A stretch of DNA of 64,000 nucleotides. It comes from Paracoccaceae bacterium (GTDB taxonomy: Bacteria > Pseudomonadota > Alphaproteobacteria > Rhodobacterales > Rhodobacteraceae). The notes under the pieces were generated by a model. The model was not told where the DNA came from. It worked only from the letters and a program-made list of their open reading frames with translations, and did not search any database. Position numbers and translations under genes: made by a program. Of this stretch, positions 8,440 to 18,520 are shown in pieces. The stretch's first letter is position 1. Every line of letters starts with the position of its first letter. The DNA lies in assembly GCA_028284605.1 (NCBI GenBank), contig JANQRL010000018.1:1-64000 (forward strand), read 5' to 3'.

Positions 8440-10448
8440 CCGAGATCATCGAAACCCTCTGGATCGAGATGCCCGATGGCATCCGACTGGCCGCCCGTCT
8501 GTGGCTGCCGGACGGCGCGCGCGCGGCGCCGGTCCCCGCGATCCTGGAGTACATTCCCTATCGCCGCCGCGACCGGACCCGGCCGCGCGACGAGAGCATG
8601 CATCCGCATTTCGCCGAGGCCGGCTATGCCGCGATCCGGGTCGATATCCGCGGCTATGGCGACAGCGAGGGTCTGGCCGAGGACGAGTATTCCGATCAGG
8701 AGATCCGGGACGGCCACGATGTGATCGCCTGGATCGCCGCCCAGGATTGGTGCGATGGCAAGGTCGGCATGTTCGGCAAGAGCTGGGGCGCCTACAACGC
8801 CTTTCAGGTCGCCGCCACCCGGCCGCCCGCGCTCCGCGCGATCGCCCCGGTCATGGGCACCGACGACCGCTGGCGCGAGGACATCCATTTCTATGGCGGA
8901 TGCCTTGCGGGGGACAATTTCTGGTGGGGCGCGATCATGCAGCTCTACAACGCCATGCCGCCGGATCCCGAGATCGTCGGCGCCGAGACCTGGTTGCGGA
9001 TGTGGCGCGACCGGCTCGAGGGGATGCGGTTCTGGCCCGCGATGTGGCTGGAGCATCAGACCCATGACGACATGTGGCGCCGCGGCTCGATCTGCGAGAA
9101 CTATGCCGATATCGAGGTACCGGTCTACTTCTTCGGCGGCTGGGCGGACCTGTTCCGCGACACGCCGTTCCGGATCGCCGAGAACCTCAAGGTGCCGGTG
9201 AAGGTCCTAATGGGCCCCTGGGCGCATCTCTATCCCCACGAGGGCTCGCCCTCGCCGAAGGCCGATTTCGTGGCCGAGGTGATCCGGTTCTGGGACCATT
9301 GGCTGAAAGGCGAGGAGACCGGGCTGATGGACGAGCCGGCGCTGCGTTTCTGGATGCAGGACGGAGTTCGGCCCGCCGGGGTGCAGAAAGAGCGTCCGGG
9401 GCGTTGGGTCGAGGCCGCGACATGGCCCGCGCCCGATATCGCCGAGCGCGCGCTCTGGCTCAACGACGGCACCCTCGGCGAGGCACCCGGGGACGGCGCG
9501 CCGCTATCGGTCTGCTCGCCGCAGACCTTCGGCGCGGCGGGCGGCGATATGTGCTCCTTCGCGATCCCGGGCGACATGCCCGCCGATTGCCGGGCGGATG
9601 CCGGCGGCGCGATGCAGTTCCGCGGCGCGGCCCTGACCGAGCCGCTCGAAATCCTCGGCCAGCCCGCTATCGATCTGACTGTTTCGGCGGACCGCAAACA
9701 GGGCTTCGTCGCCACGCTTCTGGTCGATGAGGCACCCGATGGCGCGCAGACCCTGATCACGCGCGGGTTCTGCAACCTGACCCACCGTCACGGCGACACC
9801 GCGCCGACCCCGGTGGTGCCGGACGAGGAGATGGCGGTGCGGGTCCCGCTGCACGGGATCGGCTACCGCGTGGCGCCGGGGCATCGGCTTGTTGTGCAGA
9901 TCGCCTCCGCCTATTGGCCGATCCTCTGGCCCGCCCCGGAGCCGGTCACCCTGACCGTCGCGCCGGGACGCTCGACACTCAGGCTGCCGGTCCGCCAGGC
10001 GACGGCCGGCACGCCGCAACCGCGCCCCTTGCCCGACCCGCCGGACCGGCGCGGCGCACGACGGGTCACGCAGGTCCGCGAGGGCTCCATGGAGCGATCG
10101 GTCCACACCGATCTGACGACCGGCGAGACCCTGCACCGGTTCTTCCTCGATGGCGGCGTCTTCGGGCCGGTCGGGGACATCCGGCTCGACGATATCGGCA
10201 CGGTGCTGAGCGATGTCTCGGATCGCCGCTACTCGATCCATCCCGACGATCCGCTCTCGGCGAAGGCGGTGATGGAGCAGACCAGCGGTTTCGCCCGCGA
10301 CGACTGGACGGCGAAGATCTGGACCTATGCGGAACAGAGAGCCTCCGAGACCGACTTCCACCTGACCGCGCGCATCAAATGCTGGAGCGGAGACGACCTC
10401 GTGTTCGAGAACGAGGAGCATTTCACGATCCCCCGAAACGGAATGTAA
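8436..10448 (+). CDS. CocE/NonD-type X-Pro dipeptidyl-peptidase family hydrolase, copy 1
   Basis: A 670-residue cytoplasmic hydrolase of the CocE/NonD family. The nucleophile elbow is GKSWG with Ser116. The likely acid is Asp in GGWADLFRD and the base His in GPWAHLYP. A C-terminal jelly-roll (about 350-560) carries the family's TITRGFCNLTHR and VQIASAYWPI motifs. Members cleave esters or X-Pro amides. Overlap with the transporter ATPase gene (ATGA) shows it belongs to the import operon, so it probably acts on the imported compound. The last 120 residues resemble the same region of the next gene, so the two are paralogues. Confidence 0.88.
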   Translation: MTEIIETLWIEMPDGIRLAARLWLPDGARAAPVPAILEYIPYRRRDRTRPRDESMHPHFAEAGYAAIRVDIRGYGDSEGLAEDEYSDQEIRDGHDVIAWIAAQDWCDGKVGMFGKSWGAYNAFQVAATRPPALRAIAPVMGTDDRWREDIHFYGGCLAGDNFWWGAIMQLYNAMPPDPEIVGAETWLRMWRDRLEGMRFWPAMWLEHQTHDDMWRRGSICENYADIEVPVYFFGGWADLFRDTPFRIAENLKVPVKVLMGPWAHLYPHEGSPSPKADFVAEVIRFWDHWLKGEETGLMDEPALRFWMQDGVRPAGVQKERPGRWVEAATWPAPDIAERALWLNDGTLGEAPGDGAPLSVCSPQTFGAAGGDMCSFAIPGDMPADCRADAGGAMQFRGAALTEPLEILGQPAIDLTVSADRKQGFVATLLVDEAPDGAQTLITRGFCNLTHRHGDTAPTPVVPDEEMAVRVPLHGIGYRVAPGHRLVVQIASAYWPILWPAPEPVTLTVAPGRSTLRLPVRQATAGTPQPRPLPDPPDRRGARRVTQVREGSMERSVHTDLTTGETLHRFFLDGGVFGPVGDIRLDDIGTVLSDVSDRRYSIHPDDPLSAKAVMEQTSGFARDDWTAKIWTYAEQRASETDFHLTARIKCWSGDDLVFENEEHFTIPRNGM

Positions 10449-10453
10449 CGCCG

Positions 10454-12472
10454 ATGGTCGACATCCCCAGCCGCACCGAGTTTCCCCGTACAATCAGGGA
10501 AATCGAGAACACCTGGATCCCGATGCCGGACGGCACCAGGCTCGCCGCGCGTATCTGGCTGCCGGAGGATGCCGAGGCCGATCCGGTGCCCGCGATCCTG
10601 GAATACCTGCCCTATCGCAAACGCGACGGGACCGTGGCACGGGACCACCTGACCCACCCCTATTTCGCCGGCCACGGCTATGCCGGCGTCAGGGTCGACA
10701 TGCGCGGCACCGGCGATAGCGAGGGGGTCTGCCTTGGCGAATACCTCCAGCAGGAACAGGACGACGCCCTGGCGGTGATCGACTGGCTGGCGGCACAGCC
10801 ATGGTGTTCCGGCAAGGTCGGGATGATCGGCATTTCCTGGGGCGGTTTCAACGGCTTGCAGGTGGCGGCGCGGCAACCCGAAGCGCTCGGCGCGGTGATC
10901 ACGCTCTGCTCCACCGACGACCGCTATGCCGACGACATTCACTTCATGGGCGGCGCGGTCCTGACCGACAAGCTCGCCTGGGGCGCCACGGCGTTCAGCA
11001 TCGCCAACACACCGCCCGATCCCGCGATCGTCGGCGCGGATCGCTGGCGCGACATGTGGCTGGAGCGGCTGAACGGCAACGGGCTCTGGATGCTCGACTG
11101 GTTCCGCCACCAGCGCCGCGACAGCTTCTATGCCCATGGCTCGATCTGCGAGGATTACGGATCGGTGAAAGTGCCGGTCTACGCGGTGGGCGGCTATGCG
11201 GACGGCTACACCAATCCGATCTTCCGGATGATGGCGCACCTGACCTGCCCCCGGAAGGCCCTGATCGGCCCCTGGGCGCACAAATATCCGCATTTCGCCA
11301 CGCCGGGGCCGCGGATCGGCTTTCTGCAAGAGGCGCTGCGCTGGTGGGATCAGCACCTCAAGGGCATCGAGACCGGAGTGATGGACGAGCCGATGATCCG
11401 CGCCTGGATGCAGGACCCGGCCGCGCCCGACACCGCCCCGGAGGAGCGGCCCGGGCGCTGGGTCTCGGAGCGGGGCTGGCCGTCACAGAGGACCAGCGCG
11501 CACATTCTGCACGTCACGCAGAAAGGGCTTTCCGGCACGCCGGACAGCATGCCCCTGGTGCTGCGCTCGCCGCAGACTGCCGGGCACGGGGCGCAAGCCT
11601 GGTGCATGTACGGCACCGGCGCGGACGGCCCGCTCGATCAGAATGTCGAGACCGGCCAGATGACGGTTTTCGAGACCGCCGCGCTGGAAGAGGAGATCGA
11701 GATCCTCGGCTTTCCCGAGGTCGAGGCCGATGTGGCCTCGGATGTGGCGCAGGCCAATCTGGCCGCCGTCCTGTCCGCCGTCGCCCCGGACGGACGTGCC
11801 ACACTGATCACCTTCGGCGTGCTTAATCTCACCCATCGCGAAAGCCATTCGGACCCAACGCCCCTGCCCCTGGGCGATCCGGTCGCCGCGACGGTCCAGC
11901 TCAACGTCATCGGCCAGCGGCTGCCGGCGGGTTACAGGCTCCGGCTGGCGCTCGCCTCGACCTATTGGCCCATCATCTGGCCATCCTCGCGGCCGGCGGT
12001 GCTCACCCTGTCGAATGCGCGGCTTCGCCTGCCCCGGCGCCCGGCGCGGCGGGACGAGCCGCCGTTGCCCGAGTTCTCCGCTCCCGAAGGGGCGGCCCCG
12101 CTCCGGACCGAGCGCGGCACCCCCGCTCGGGGCCACCGGACCCGCAGCATCGATTACGCCACCGGGGTCGAGACCTACGAGCGGTTCGAGGATAGCGGCA
12201 CCGTCACCCATCTCCACACCGGCATCGAGGTCCACAGCATTTCGCGCGAAACCTTCTCGATCCATCCCGAGGACCCGAACTCCGCCACCGGTCGATGCCA
12301 CTCGGAGATGCGCTACCTCCGCGGCGATTGGCAGGCCACGCTGGAAACCCGTGTCTCGGTCACAGCGGAACGGGAGGGCTGGGCGATTTCGGCGACCCTT
12401 GTCGCGCGCGACGGGGACGAGCGGGTGGCCGAGCGGCATTGGGAAGAAACCGTGCCGCGCGATCTGGTCTGA
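10454..12472 (+). CDS. CocE/NonD-type hydrolase, copy 2
   Basis: A 672-residue paralogue of the preceding gene with the same domain order. The nucleophile is Ser128 in GISWGG, with Asp in GGYADGYTN and His in GPWAHKYPH. The start at 10454 is chosen because MVDIPSRTEF leads directly into the conserved NTWIPMPDGTRLAARIWLP block; the open frame further upstream is only a shadow of copy 1. Two adjacent copies suggest two related substrates or sequential cleavages. Five bases separate it from copy 1. Confidence 0.88.
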   Translation: MVDIPSRTEFPRTIREIENTWIPMPDGTRLAARIWLPEDAEADPVPAILEYLPYRKRDGTVARDHLTHPYFAGHGYAGVRVDMRGTGDSEGVCLGEYLQQEQDDALAVIDWLAAQPWCSGKVGMIGISWGGFNGLQVAARQPEALGAVITLCSTDDRYADDIHFMGGAVLTDKLAWGATAFSIANTPPDPAIVGADRWRDMWLERLNGNGLWMLDWFRHQRRDSFYAHGSICEDYGSVKVPVYAVGGYADGYTNPIFRMMAHLTCPRKALIGPWAHKYPHFATPGPRIGFLQEALRWWDQHLKGIETGVMDEPMIRAWMQDPAAPDTAPEERPGRWVSERGWPSQRTSAHILHVTQKGLSGTPDSMPLVLRSPQTAGHGAQAWCMYGTGADGPLDQNVETGQMTVFETAALEEEIEILGFPEVEADVASDVAQANLAAVLSAVAPDGRATLITFGVLNLTHRESHSDPTPLPLGDPVAATVQLNVIGQRLPAGYRLRLALASTYWPIIWPSSRPAVLTLSNARLRLPRRPARRDEPPLPEFSAPEGAAPLRTERGTPARGHRTRSIDYATGVETYERFEDSGTVTHLHTGIEVHSISRETFSIHPEDPNSATGRCHSEMRYLRGDWQATLETRVSVTAEREGWAISATLVARDGDERVAERHWEETVPRDLV

Positions 12473-12576
12473 CCCGGGTGAGGAGCGCTGGCGGGCGATA
12501 ACGGACGAAGGCCCCGGGGCCGGGCGCGAACCCGGCCCGCTCGCGCGGCCGGATCAGACAGACAGGAGAACAAGAG

Positions 12577-13440
12577 ATGTCAGTATTCCCGGGCTTCGGC
12601 CCCGATGCCGAGACCCACGAACTGACCACCGGGGATGGCGTCACGATGCGCGTGGTTGTGCAGGGGCACGGACCGGACGTCGTCTTCATCCCGGGCGGCG
12701 ATGCCACCGCCGATGCCTATTCCCAGCAATTCGACCGGCTGTCCGACAGCTACCGCTGCATCTCCTATGACCCGCGCGGTGCCGGCGCGACGGTCTCGCC
12801 CCCGCCGCCCTGGACGATGGCGGATTATGGCCGCGACTGCGCCGCTATGATCGACGCGTTTTGCGGCGGCTCGGCGGTGGTCAGCGGCCTCTCGCTCGGC
12901 GGTCTGGTGACCCAGGCAACGGCCATCGCCTTTCCGGAGCGGGTCCGCATGGCGATCCCGATGGGCACGGCGGCCTATATCGACGGGTTCACCCGCGACT
13001 GGATGCAGGCCGAGATCGATCTGCGCCGCGAGGGCATCGCCCTGCCGGAGTATTTTCTGGCGCCGCATTACGCGGTCTATGCGTTTCCCGCCAAGGCACT
13101 GGCAGACCCGACGCTTTGGGCGCAGGTGAAGGAGAGCTATACCGCCCGGTTCCGCGACCGCGATCCCAAGGACACGATCGAGCAATGGCAGGCCTGCCTC
13201 GATTTCGACTGCCGGGAAGCGCTGAAGACCTGCCCGGTCCCGTTCCGGGTCATCGGCTTTTCCGAGGATGTGCAGACACCCCCCGCAATGTGCCGGCAGG
13301 TGGCCGATCTGGCGCCGGACGGGAGGTTTCACGAACTCGCGGGCCTCGGGCATGTGTCGATTGTCCGACACGCCCCGGACGCGGTCGCGGTCGTGCTGCG
13401 GGAGATACTCGCAGAGATTTCCGCGCCGACCCGGGTCTGA
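12577..13440 (+). CDS. Alpha/beta hydrolase
   Basis: A 287-residue alpha/beta-fold hydrolase. The nucleophile elbow GLSLGG has Ser106, the oxyanion region is DVVFIPGGDA, and the catalytic His lies in LGHVSIVRH near residue 265. A good RBS (AGGAGA) precedes the ATG. The fold also covers esterases, C-C hydrolases and dehalogenases, so the reaction is open. Position after the importer and the two CocE-like genes suggests it completes breakdown of the same compound. A gap of about 105 bases follows copy 2, so it may have its own promoter. Confidence 0.85.
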   Translation: MSVFPGFGPDAETHELTTGDGVTMRVVVQGHGPDVVFIPGGDATADAYSQQFDRLSDSYRCISYDPRGAGATVSPPPPWTMADYGRDCAAMIDAFCGGSAVVSGLSLGGLVTQATAIAFPERVRMAIPMGTAAYIDGFTRDWMQAEIDLRREGIALPEYFLAPHYAVYAFPAKALADPTLWAQVKESYTARFRDRDPKDTIEQWQACLDFDCREALKTCPVPFRVIGFSEDVQTPPAMCRQVADLAPDGRFHELAGLGHVSIVRHAPDAVAVVLREILAEISAPTRV

Positions 13441-13669
13441 TCCAGCCCAAGGCCGGCATCGCCGAGGGCCGCGCATCGGAGAGAGGAAGAACCACTCGCA
13501 ACGGGATCGCGACGGATCCCCTGGCAACGGCCCGATCGCGCGGTTTTCGCCGGCGCCCTTTCGCGATAGATCAGCCCGGGCCCGTGTCGCGGAATCACTC
13601 CTCCGGCATTTGACCCGCGGCTCGTCGCGATTTCTGATGCCATCGAACCTGAAGCAAGTGGAGGCACCC

Positions 13670-15031
13670 TTGGTCCGTGATCTGGTCAAATATGCCCGCG
13701 TCCTCGAAATCGTCGGCGACACGCTGAAGGTGCATGTGCCGCCGGAGCAGACCCGGGCGACGACGGTCCGGTTCGGCGACTTGGCGGTGATCGAAGGCGC
13801 GGAAGGGGCCCGTTCGCTCGCCCAGGTGATCAATATCGACCGCAGCGAGGTCACGCTTCAGGTCTTTTCCGGCACCAAGGGGATTTCGACCGAGGCCACG
13901 GCGACCTTCCTGGGCCATCCGATGCAGACCCCCTATTCGGACAATATCCTCGGCCGGGTCTTCGATGGCGCGGGCACACCGATCGATGGCGGGCCGGATC
14001 TTTCGTCAGAGCCGCGCTATGCCATCGGCGGGCCGTCCGTGAACCCGGTGGAGCGGATCGTGCCGAAGACGATGATTCGCACCGATGTGCCGATGATCGA
14101 CATCTTCAACACCCTCGTCGAAAGCCAGAAGATCCCGATCTTCTCGGTCTCGGGGGAGCCTTACAATCCGTTCCTCGCGCGGATCGGCATTCAGGCCGAT
14201 GCCGATATCGTGGTCTTCGGCGGACTCGGGCTGATCTTCGACGATTATCACACGTTCCGGCAGAGCTTCGAGGATGCGGGCGTGTTCTCGCGCACGGTGA
14301 TGTTCGTCAATCAGGCGTCCGACCCGCTGGTCGAGCGCCTCCTTGTCCCCGACATGGCCCTGGCCGTGGCCGAGAAATTCGCGGTCGAGGAAGGCAAGCG
14401 CGTCCTCGTGCTCCTCACCGACATGACGGCCTATGCCGACGCGATGAAGGAGGTGGGGATCAGCCAGGAGCGGGTGCCGTCGAACCGCGGCTACATGGGC
14501 GATCTCTATTCGCAGCTTGCTCGCCGCTATGAGAAAGCCTGCGACTTCGCCAAGGCCGGGTCGGTCACGATCCTGTCGGTGACGACGATGCCGGGCAACG
14601 ATGTCACCCACCCGGTCCCCGACAATACCGGCTACATCACCGAGGGGCAGTTCTACCTCCATTCCGGGGTCATCGACCCGTTCGGCAGCCTGTCGCGGCT
14701 GAAGCAGAACGTCATCGGCAAGGCCACGCGCGAGGATCACGGCCAGATCATGAACACGATGATCCGGTTCTATTCCGAGGCCCGCGATGCCGCCCAGAAA
14801 CAGGCCATGGCCTTCGAACTCTCGGACTACGACCACGACCTCTTGCGGTTCGGCGCGCTCTTCCGGGAACGGTTCATGGACATCGACGTGTCGCTGCCGC
14901 TCGAAGAGGCGCTCGATCTCTGCTGGGCGACGCTGGCGGAGTGCTTCCGGCCCGAGCAATTGCTGATGAAACAGGCGCTTGTGGACAAATACTTCCCAAG
15001 GGAGGCCGATGGCGCGGTTGCAGCTCAATAA
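13670..15031 (+). CDS. ntpB: V-type ATP synthase/ATPase subunit B
   Basis: A protein of about 453 residues forming the non-catalytic nucleotide-binding subunit of the V1 head. It lacks a P-loop: the corresponding stretch reads SVSGEPYNPFLARIGIQ, as expected for B subunits. Other B-type blocks are DIFNTLVESQKIPIF, LTDMTAYADAMKEV and YMGDLYSQLA. I prefer a TTG start at 13670, because AAGTGGAGG sits five bases upstream, over the ATG at 13637, which has no RBS. It is the first gene of a seven-gene operon; its last bases overlap the subunit D start. Confidence 0.93.
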   Translation: MVRDLVKYARVLEIVGDTLKVHVPPEQTRATTVRFGDLAVIEGAEGARSLAQVINIDRSEVTLQVFSGTKGISTEATATFLGHPMQTPYSDNILGRVFDGAGTPIDGGPDLSSEPRYAIGGPSVNPVERIVPKTMIRTDVPMIDIFNTLVESQKIPIFSVSGEPYNPFLARIGIQADADIVVFGGLGLIFDDYHTFRQSFEDAGVFSRTVMFVNQASDPLVERLLVPDMALAVAEKFAVEEGKRVLVLLTDMTAYADAMKEVGISQERVPSNRGYMGDLYSQLARRYEKACDFAKAGSVTILSVTTMPGNDVTHPVPDNTGYITEGQFYLHSGVIDPFGSLSRLKQNVIGKATREDHGQIMNTMIRFYSEARDAAQKQAMAFELSDYDHDLLRFGALFRERFMDIDVSLPLEEALDLCWATLAECFRPEQLLMKQALVDKYFPREADGAVAAQ

Positions 15032-15605
15032 GTCGTCGCTGGCCCGAGAGGCGGCGCAGCTGAGGTCTTACGAGCGGTTCCTGCCCTCCCTCGACCTCAA
15101 GCGCCAGCAACTGATGGCGGAGCGTGCCCGCGCCCGGGCGGAGGTGAGGGCGCTGGAGGAGGAGGTCCGCGCCTTCGCCGAGAAGGTGGGCCAGGACCTG
15201 CCGATGCTGGGCAACGAGGAAATCCACCTCGACGGGCTGGCGCGGCTCACCGGCTACCGGCTGGCGACGGAGAATGCGGTGGGCACACGTCTGCCGGTGC
15301 TGGCCGAAATCGAGGTCGAGGTCGCGGATTACTCGCCCATGGCCAAGCCGCACTGGGTCGATGAGGTCGCGCGGCTCCTGCACGACATGGTCGAGGCCCG
15401 GCTCAAGGTTCATGTAGCGCGGCGCCGGGTCGAACTGCTCGATCAGGCGGTGACTACGATCACGCAGCGGGTCAACCTCTTTGAGAAGGTGCTGATCCCC
15501 ACAGCGCGGGCCAATATCAAGCGGATCAGCATTTATCTCAACGATGAGGAGATGGCCGCCGTCGTCCGCTCGAAGATAGCCAAGCGCAAGCGAGCCGCGT
15601 CATGA
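15009..15605 (+). CDS. ntpD: V-type ATP synthase/ATPase subunit D (central stalk)
   Basis: A 198-residue coiled-coil protein, the usual length for the rotor shaft subunit D. The N-terminal block MARLQLNKSSLAREAAQLRS and the C-terminal helix with VTTITQRVNLFEKVLIPTAR are characteristic. The ATG at 15009 is preceded by GGGAGG and lies inside the subunit B gene (23-base overlap). Long heptad-rich helices at both ends would form the antiparallel shaft inside the A3B3 head. Confidence 0.93.
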   Translation: MARLQLNKSSLAREAAQLRSYERFLPSLDLKRQQLMAERARARAEVRALEEEVRAFAEKVGQDLPMLGNEEIHLDGLARLTGYRLATENAVGTRLPVLAEIEVEVADYSPMAKPHWVDEVARLLHDMVEARLKVHVARRRVELLDQAVTTITQRVNLFEKVLIPTARANIKRISIYLNDEEMAAVVRSKIAKRKRAAS

Positions 15606-17398
15606 GCATCGCACCCGTCAAGAAGGTCACGCTGGCCGGTCCCCTCGACCTGAAAGAGGCCACCCTCGAGCGCCTTCAGCAGCTCGGCTCGATGCATATC
15701 GTGCCGCTTTCGGAACGCGCGCCAGAGCCCGAGAAGAACCCGAGCCGGGAGGCGGACGAGGCCTATAAGGCACTGCGGTTTCTCTCCGTTGTGTCGGGCG
15801 CCCGGCGCCAGATCCGCCGCGATCCGAATTTCGACGTGCAGGATTTCATCGCCCGGACCCTCGATCTGAAGCAGCGCCTGCGCGAGGTCGGCGACCGGCG
15901 CGACTTCCTCGAAGACCGGATCGCGACGCTGGAGCCCTGGGGGGAGCTGGTCTTCCCGCCCCCGGGCGCGCTCGGCAAGAACCTGCTCTGGTTCTACGAA
16001 CTGCCGATCCGGCAGCGCGCCAGGCTCGACGATCTGGACCTGCCCTGGGAGGTGATCGGGCAGGACAACGAGACGCTCTACGTCGCCGTCGTGTCTCCTG
16101 ACGAACCTCCGTCGACCCTCCTGCCCGTGGAACGGGTTCATATCGGCAACAAGCCCCGCAGCCAGCTTATCGAAGAGCTGGAGGATGCGGAGATCGCGCT
16201 GGAAGCCTTGCGCGCCGACCGCATCGCCCTGACCCGTTATCTGACCCTCTTCCGTGCCCATCTCTCCGAAGCCGAAAGCCACGCCGAACTCCTCTATGCG
16301 ATGGGGCAGACCCGGGACGAGGACCGTCTTTTCGTAGTTCAGGGCTGGGTCCCCGAGAGCGACCTCGATGCCGTGTTTGACCATGCCGAAAGTGCGGGGC
16401 TCGCGATTCTTGTTGAGGAGGCGACCTGGACCGAGACCCCGCCGACCAAGCTCGAACAGCCGGCGGAGCGCGCGGCGGGGGTCGATCTGGCGATGTTCTA
16501 TCAGGTGCCGAACTATCGCGGCTGGGACCCGGCGGTCCTGCTGATCGGCTCCTTCGCCGTTTTCTTCGCGATGATCGTGGCCGATGCCGGCTATGGCCTC
16601 GTCATCCTGGCGGGGCTCCTGCTCGGCTGGCAGCCGCTTGGCACCTCGCCGCGGCTGATCGCCTGGCGCCGGATGGGCCTGATCCTGTCGGCGGCGACCA
16701 TCGCCTATGGGGTGATCATCGGCAGCTATTTCGGCGGCGCGCCGCCCGAGGAGACACTCCTGGGGTCGCTTGTCCTCCTCAGCCTCAACGATTTCGATGC
16801 GATGATGCGGCTGTCGATCCTCGTCGGCGCGGCCCATATCATTCTCGCCATCGCCCTGAACGCGCGGGCCAAATGGCACCGGCGCTCGGCCCGGGCCGGG
16901 CTCGGCTGGATCGCGGTGATCTTGGGCGGCCTGGCGCTCTGGCTCAACGGCCAGACGGGGCCGGCGGCCAGCATCGGGGCGGCGCTGGTGGGCCTCGGCC
17001 TGCTCATCATCGTGGGTTTCTCCAGTGACCGGCCGGTGGAGCGGCCCCTCGACCGCGCCTGGCGGGTGTTGGACGGGGTGATGGCCCTTACCGGGATCAT
17101 GGGCGGGTTCGGCGATGTCTTGAGCTATATGCGGCTCTTCGCCCTCGGGCTCGCCTCATCCTCCCTTGCGGTCACCTTCAACAATCTGGCCACTCAGGTC
17201 TATGAGGCCGCGCCTGGGATCGGCCTGCTCCTGAGCCTTCTGATCCTGCTCGTGGGTCATGTGCTGAATTTCACCCTCGCCCTGCTCAGCGGGGTGGTCC
17301 ACGGGCTGCGGCTTAACTACATCGAGTTCTTCAAATGGGGTCTGCCGGAGGAAGGCGTTGCCTTCCGCCCGCTGGCCCGGCGGGAGGTCACCGAATGA
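15602..17398 (+). CDS. ntpI: V-type ATP synthase/ATPase subunit I (membrane stator)
   Basis: A 598-residue protein. The N-terminal half (about 1-310) is soluble and helix-rich and would bind the peripheral stalk. The C-terminal half has about seven membrane helices with the typical blocks MIVADAGYGLVILAGLLLG and DVLSYMRLFALGLASSSLA; the Arg in the latter (YMRLF) is the conserved residue opposite the proteolipid Glu. At roughly 600 residues it is of the short chlamydial/Bacteroidetes type. It overlaps both neighbouring genes by four bases. Confidence 0.92.
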   Translation: MSIAPVKKVTLAGPLDLKEATLERLQQLGSMHIVPLSERAPEPEKNPSREADEAYKALRFLSVVSGARRQIRRDPNFDVQDFIARTLDLKQRLREVGDRRDFLEDRIATLEPWGELVFPPPGALGKNLLWFYELPIRQRARLDDLDLPWEVIGQDNETLYVAVVSPDEPPSTLLPVERVHIGNKPRSQLIEELEDAEIALEALRADRIALTRYLTLFRAHLSEAESHAELLYAMGQTRDEDRLFVVQGWVPESDLDAVFDHAESAGLAILVEEATWTETPPTKLEQPAERAAGVDLAMFYQVPNYRGWDPAVLLIGSFAVFFAMIVADAGYGLVILAGLLLGWQPLGTSPRLIAWRRMGLILSAATIAYGVIIGSYFGGAPPEETLLGSLVLLSLNDFDAMMRLSILVGAAHIILAIALNARAKWHRRSARAGLGWIAVILGGLALWLNGQTGPAASIGAALVGLGLLIIVGFSSDRPVERPLDRAWRVLDGVMALTGIMGGFGDVLSYMRLFALGLASSSLAVTFNNLATQVYEAAPGIGLLLSLLILLVGHVLNFTLALLSGVVHGLRLNYIEFFKWGLPEEGVAFRPLARREVTE

Positions 17399-17838
17399 CG
17401 GAATTCATGCTTGTCCTGGGCTGGTTGGGCATCTTCGCGCCCATGGCGCTGGGGGCCATCGCCAGTATCATCGGCTGCGCGATCGCGGGCCAGGCCAGTA
17501 TCGGAGCGATGGTCGAGGCCGACGGCGGATACGGGCGCTTCGTGGGCATCTCCGCCTTCCCCTCGACCTTCGTGATCTACGGCATCGTCATCATGTTCTC
17601 GCTGAACCGCGAAGTAACGCCGGAAAACGCGGCGGGCCTCTTCGGGGTCGGGGTGCTGGCCGCTGTCGCGCTCCTCTATTGCGGCATCTGGCAGGGCCGG
17701 GCCTGCGCCACGGCGATCAATGCCTCGAAGGAGAAGCCGGAGATTTTCGGCCTCTCCCTCGCGCCTGCCGCGATCATCGAAGGCTTCGGCGTCTTCGCCT
17801 TCGTCTTTGCCCTGGTCATCAGCGCCGGGATTTCCTGA
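17395..17838 (+). CDS. ntpK: V-type ATP synthase/ATPase subunit K (proteolipid rotor)
   Basis: A 147-residue membrane protein of two fused hairpins (four helices). The ion-binding carboxylate is Glu129 in AAIIEGFGVFAF; the first hairpin has no acidic residue at the matching place, the usual V-type pattern of one site per double hairpin. Whether it carries H+ or Na+ cannot be decided by eye. Start ATG at 17395 overlaps the subunit I stop (ATGA). It overlaps the next gene by one base. Confidence 0.92.
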   Translation: MTEFMLVLGWLGIFAPMALGAIASIIGCAIAGQASIGAMVEADGGYGRFVGISAFPSTFVIYGIVIMFSLNREVTPENAAGLFGVGVLAAVALLYCGIWQGRACATAINASKEKPEIFGLSLAPAAIIEGFGVFAFVFALVISAGIS

Positions 17839-18518
17839 TGGCCGAGCCGCATCCCACCTCGAAAGGCGTCGATGCCCTGATCGCGCGGCTGCGGGACGAC
17901 GGTGTCTCGGCCGGCCGGGAAGAGGCCGACCGCATCCGATCCGAGGCCGAGGCGGAGGCGGCGCACATCCTCGCCAATGCGAAGCAAGAGGCGGAGGCGC
18001 ATCTGCGCGAGGCCCGCAAGTCCGCCGACCGCTACCGGTCCGCCGGGGAAGAGGCGCTGAACACGGCGATGCGCGACGCCATGCTGACTCTGAAGGCAGG
18101 GCTGATGGTGCAGTTCGAATCCGATGTCCGGCGCATGGTCACCGCCGCCACGGCGGACCCGGAGATGCTGAACCGGATGGTCCTGGAACTGGTCGGCGCC
18201 GCGCGCGACGCCACAGGGGCGGGTGAGGACACCGACGTGATCCTGCCCGCCGAGGTGATCGGGCCCGAGGCGATCTCCGACAATCCCGAGGAAATCCGCT
18301 CCGGCCAGCTCACCCAGTTCGTCCTCGGCCTGGCGCAAGAGATGCTGGCCAAGGGCGTCACCCTCTATGCGACGGAAGATCTGGAGGGGGGGATAAGGGC
18401 GCGGGTGGTGGGCAAGGATCTCGAACTCGACCTGTCGGACGAGGCCATCGCCGCGCTCCTGATGCAGCATCTTCAGCCGCGTTTCCGGGCGGTGCTCGAC
18501 GGGGTGATCAAGAAGTAG
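17838..18518 (+). CDS. ntpE: V-type ATP synthase/ATPase subunit E (peripheral stalk)
   Basis: A 226-residue protein. Residues about 25-85 form an Ala/Glu/Arg-rich coiled coil (EADRIRSEAEAEAAHILANA) and the C-terminal part a globular domain, the architecture of the E stalk subunit. The ATG at 17838 shares a base with the preceding stop. Sequence conservation in this family is low, so the call leans on architecture and on its place in the operon. Confidence 0.88.
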   Translation: MAEPHPTSKGVDALIARLRDDGVSAGREEADRIRSEAEAEAAHILANAKQEAEAHLREARKSADRYRSAGEEALNTAMRDAMLTLKAGLMVQFESDVRRMVTAATADPEMLNRMVLELVGAARDATGAGEDTDVILPAEVIGPEAISDNPEEIRSGQLTQFVLGLAQEMLAKGVTLYATEDLEGGIRARVVGKDLELDLSDEAIAALLMQHLQPRFRAVLDGVIKK

Positions 18519-18520
18519 CC

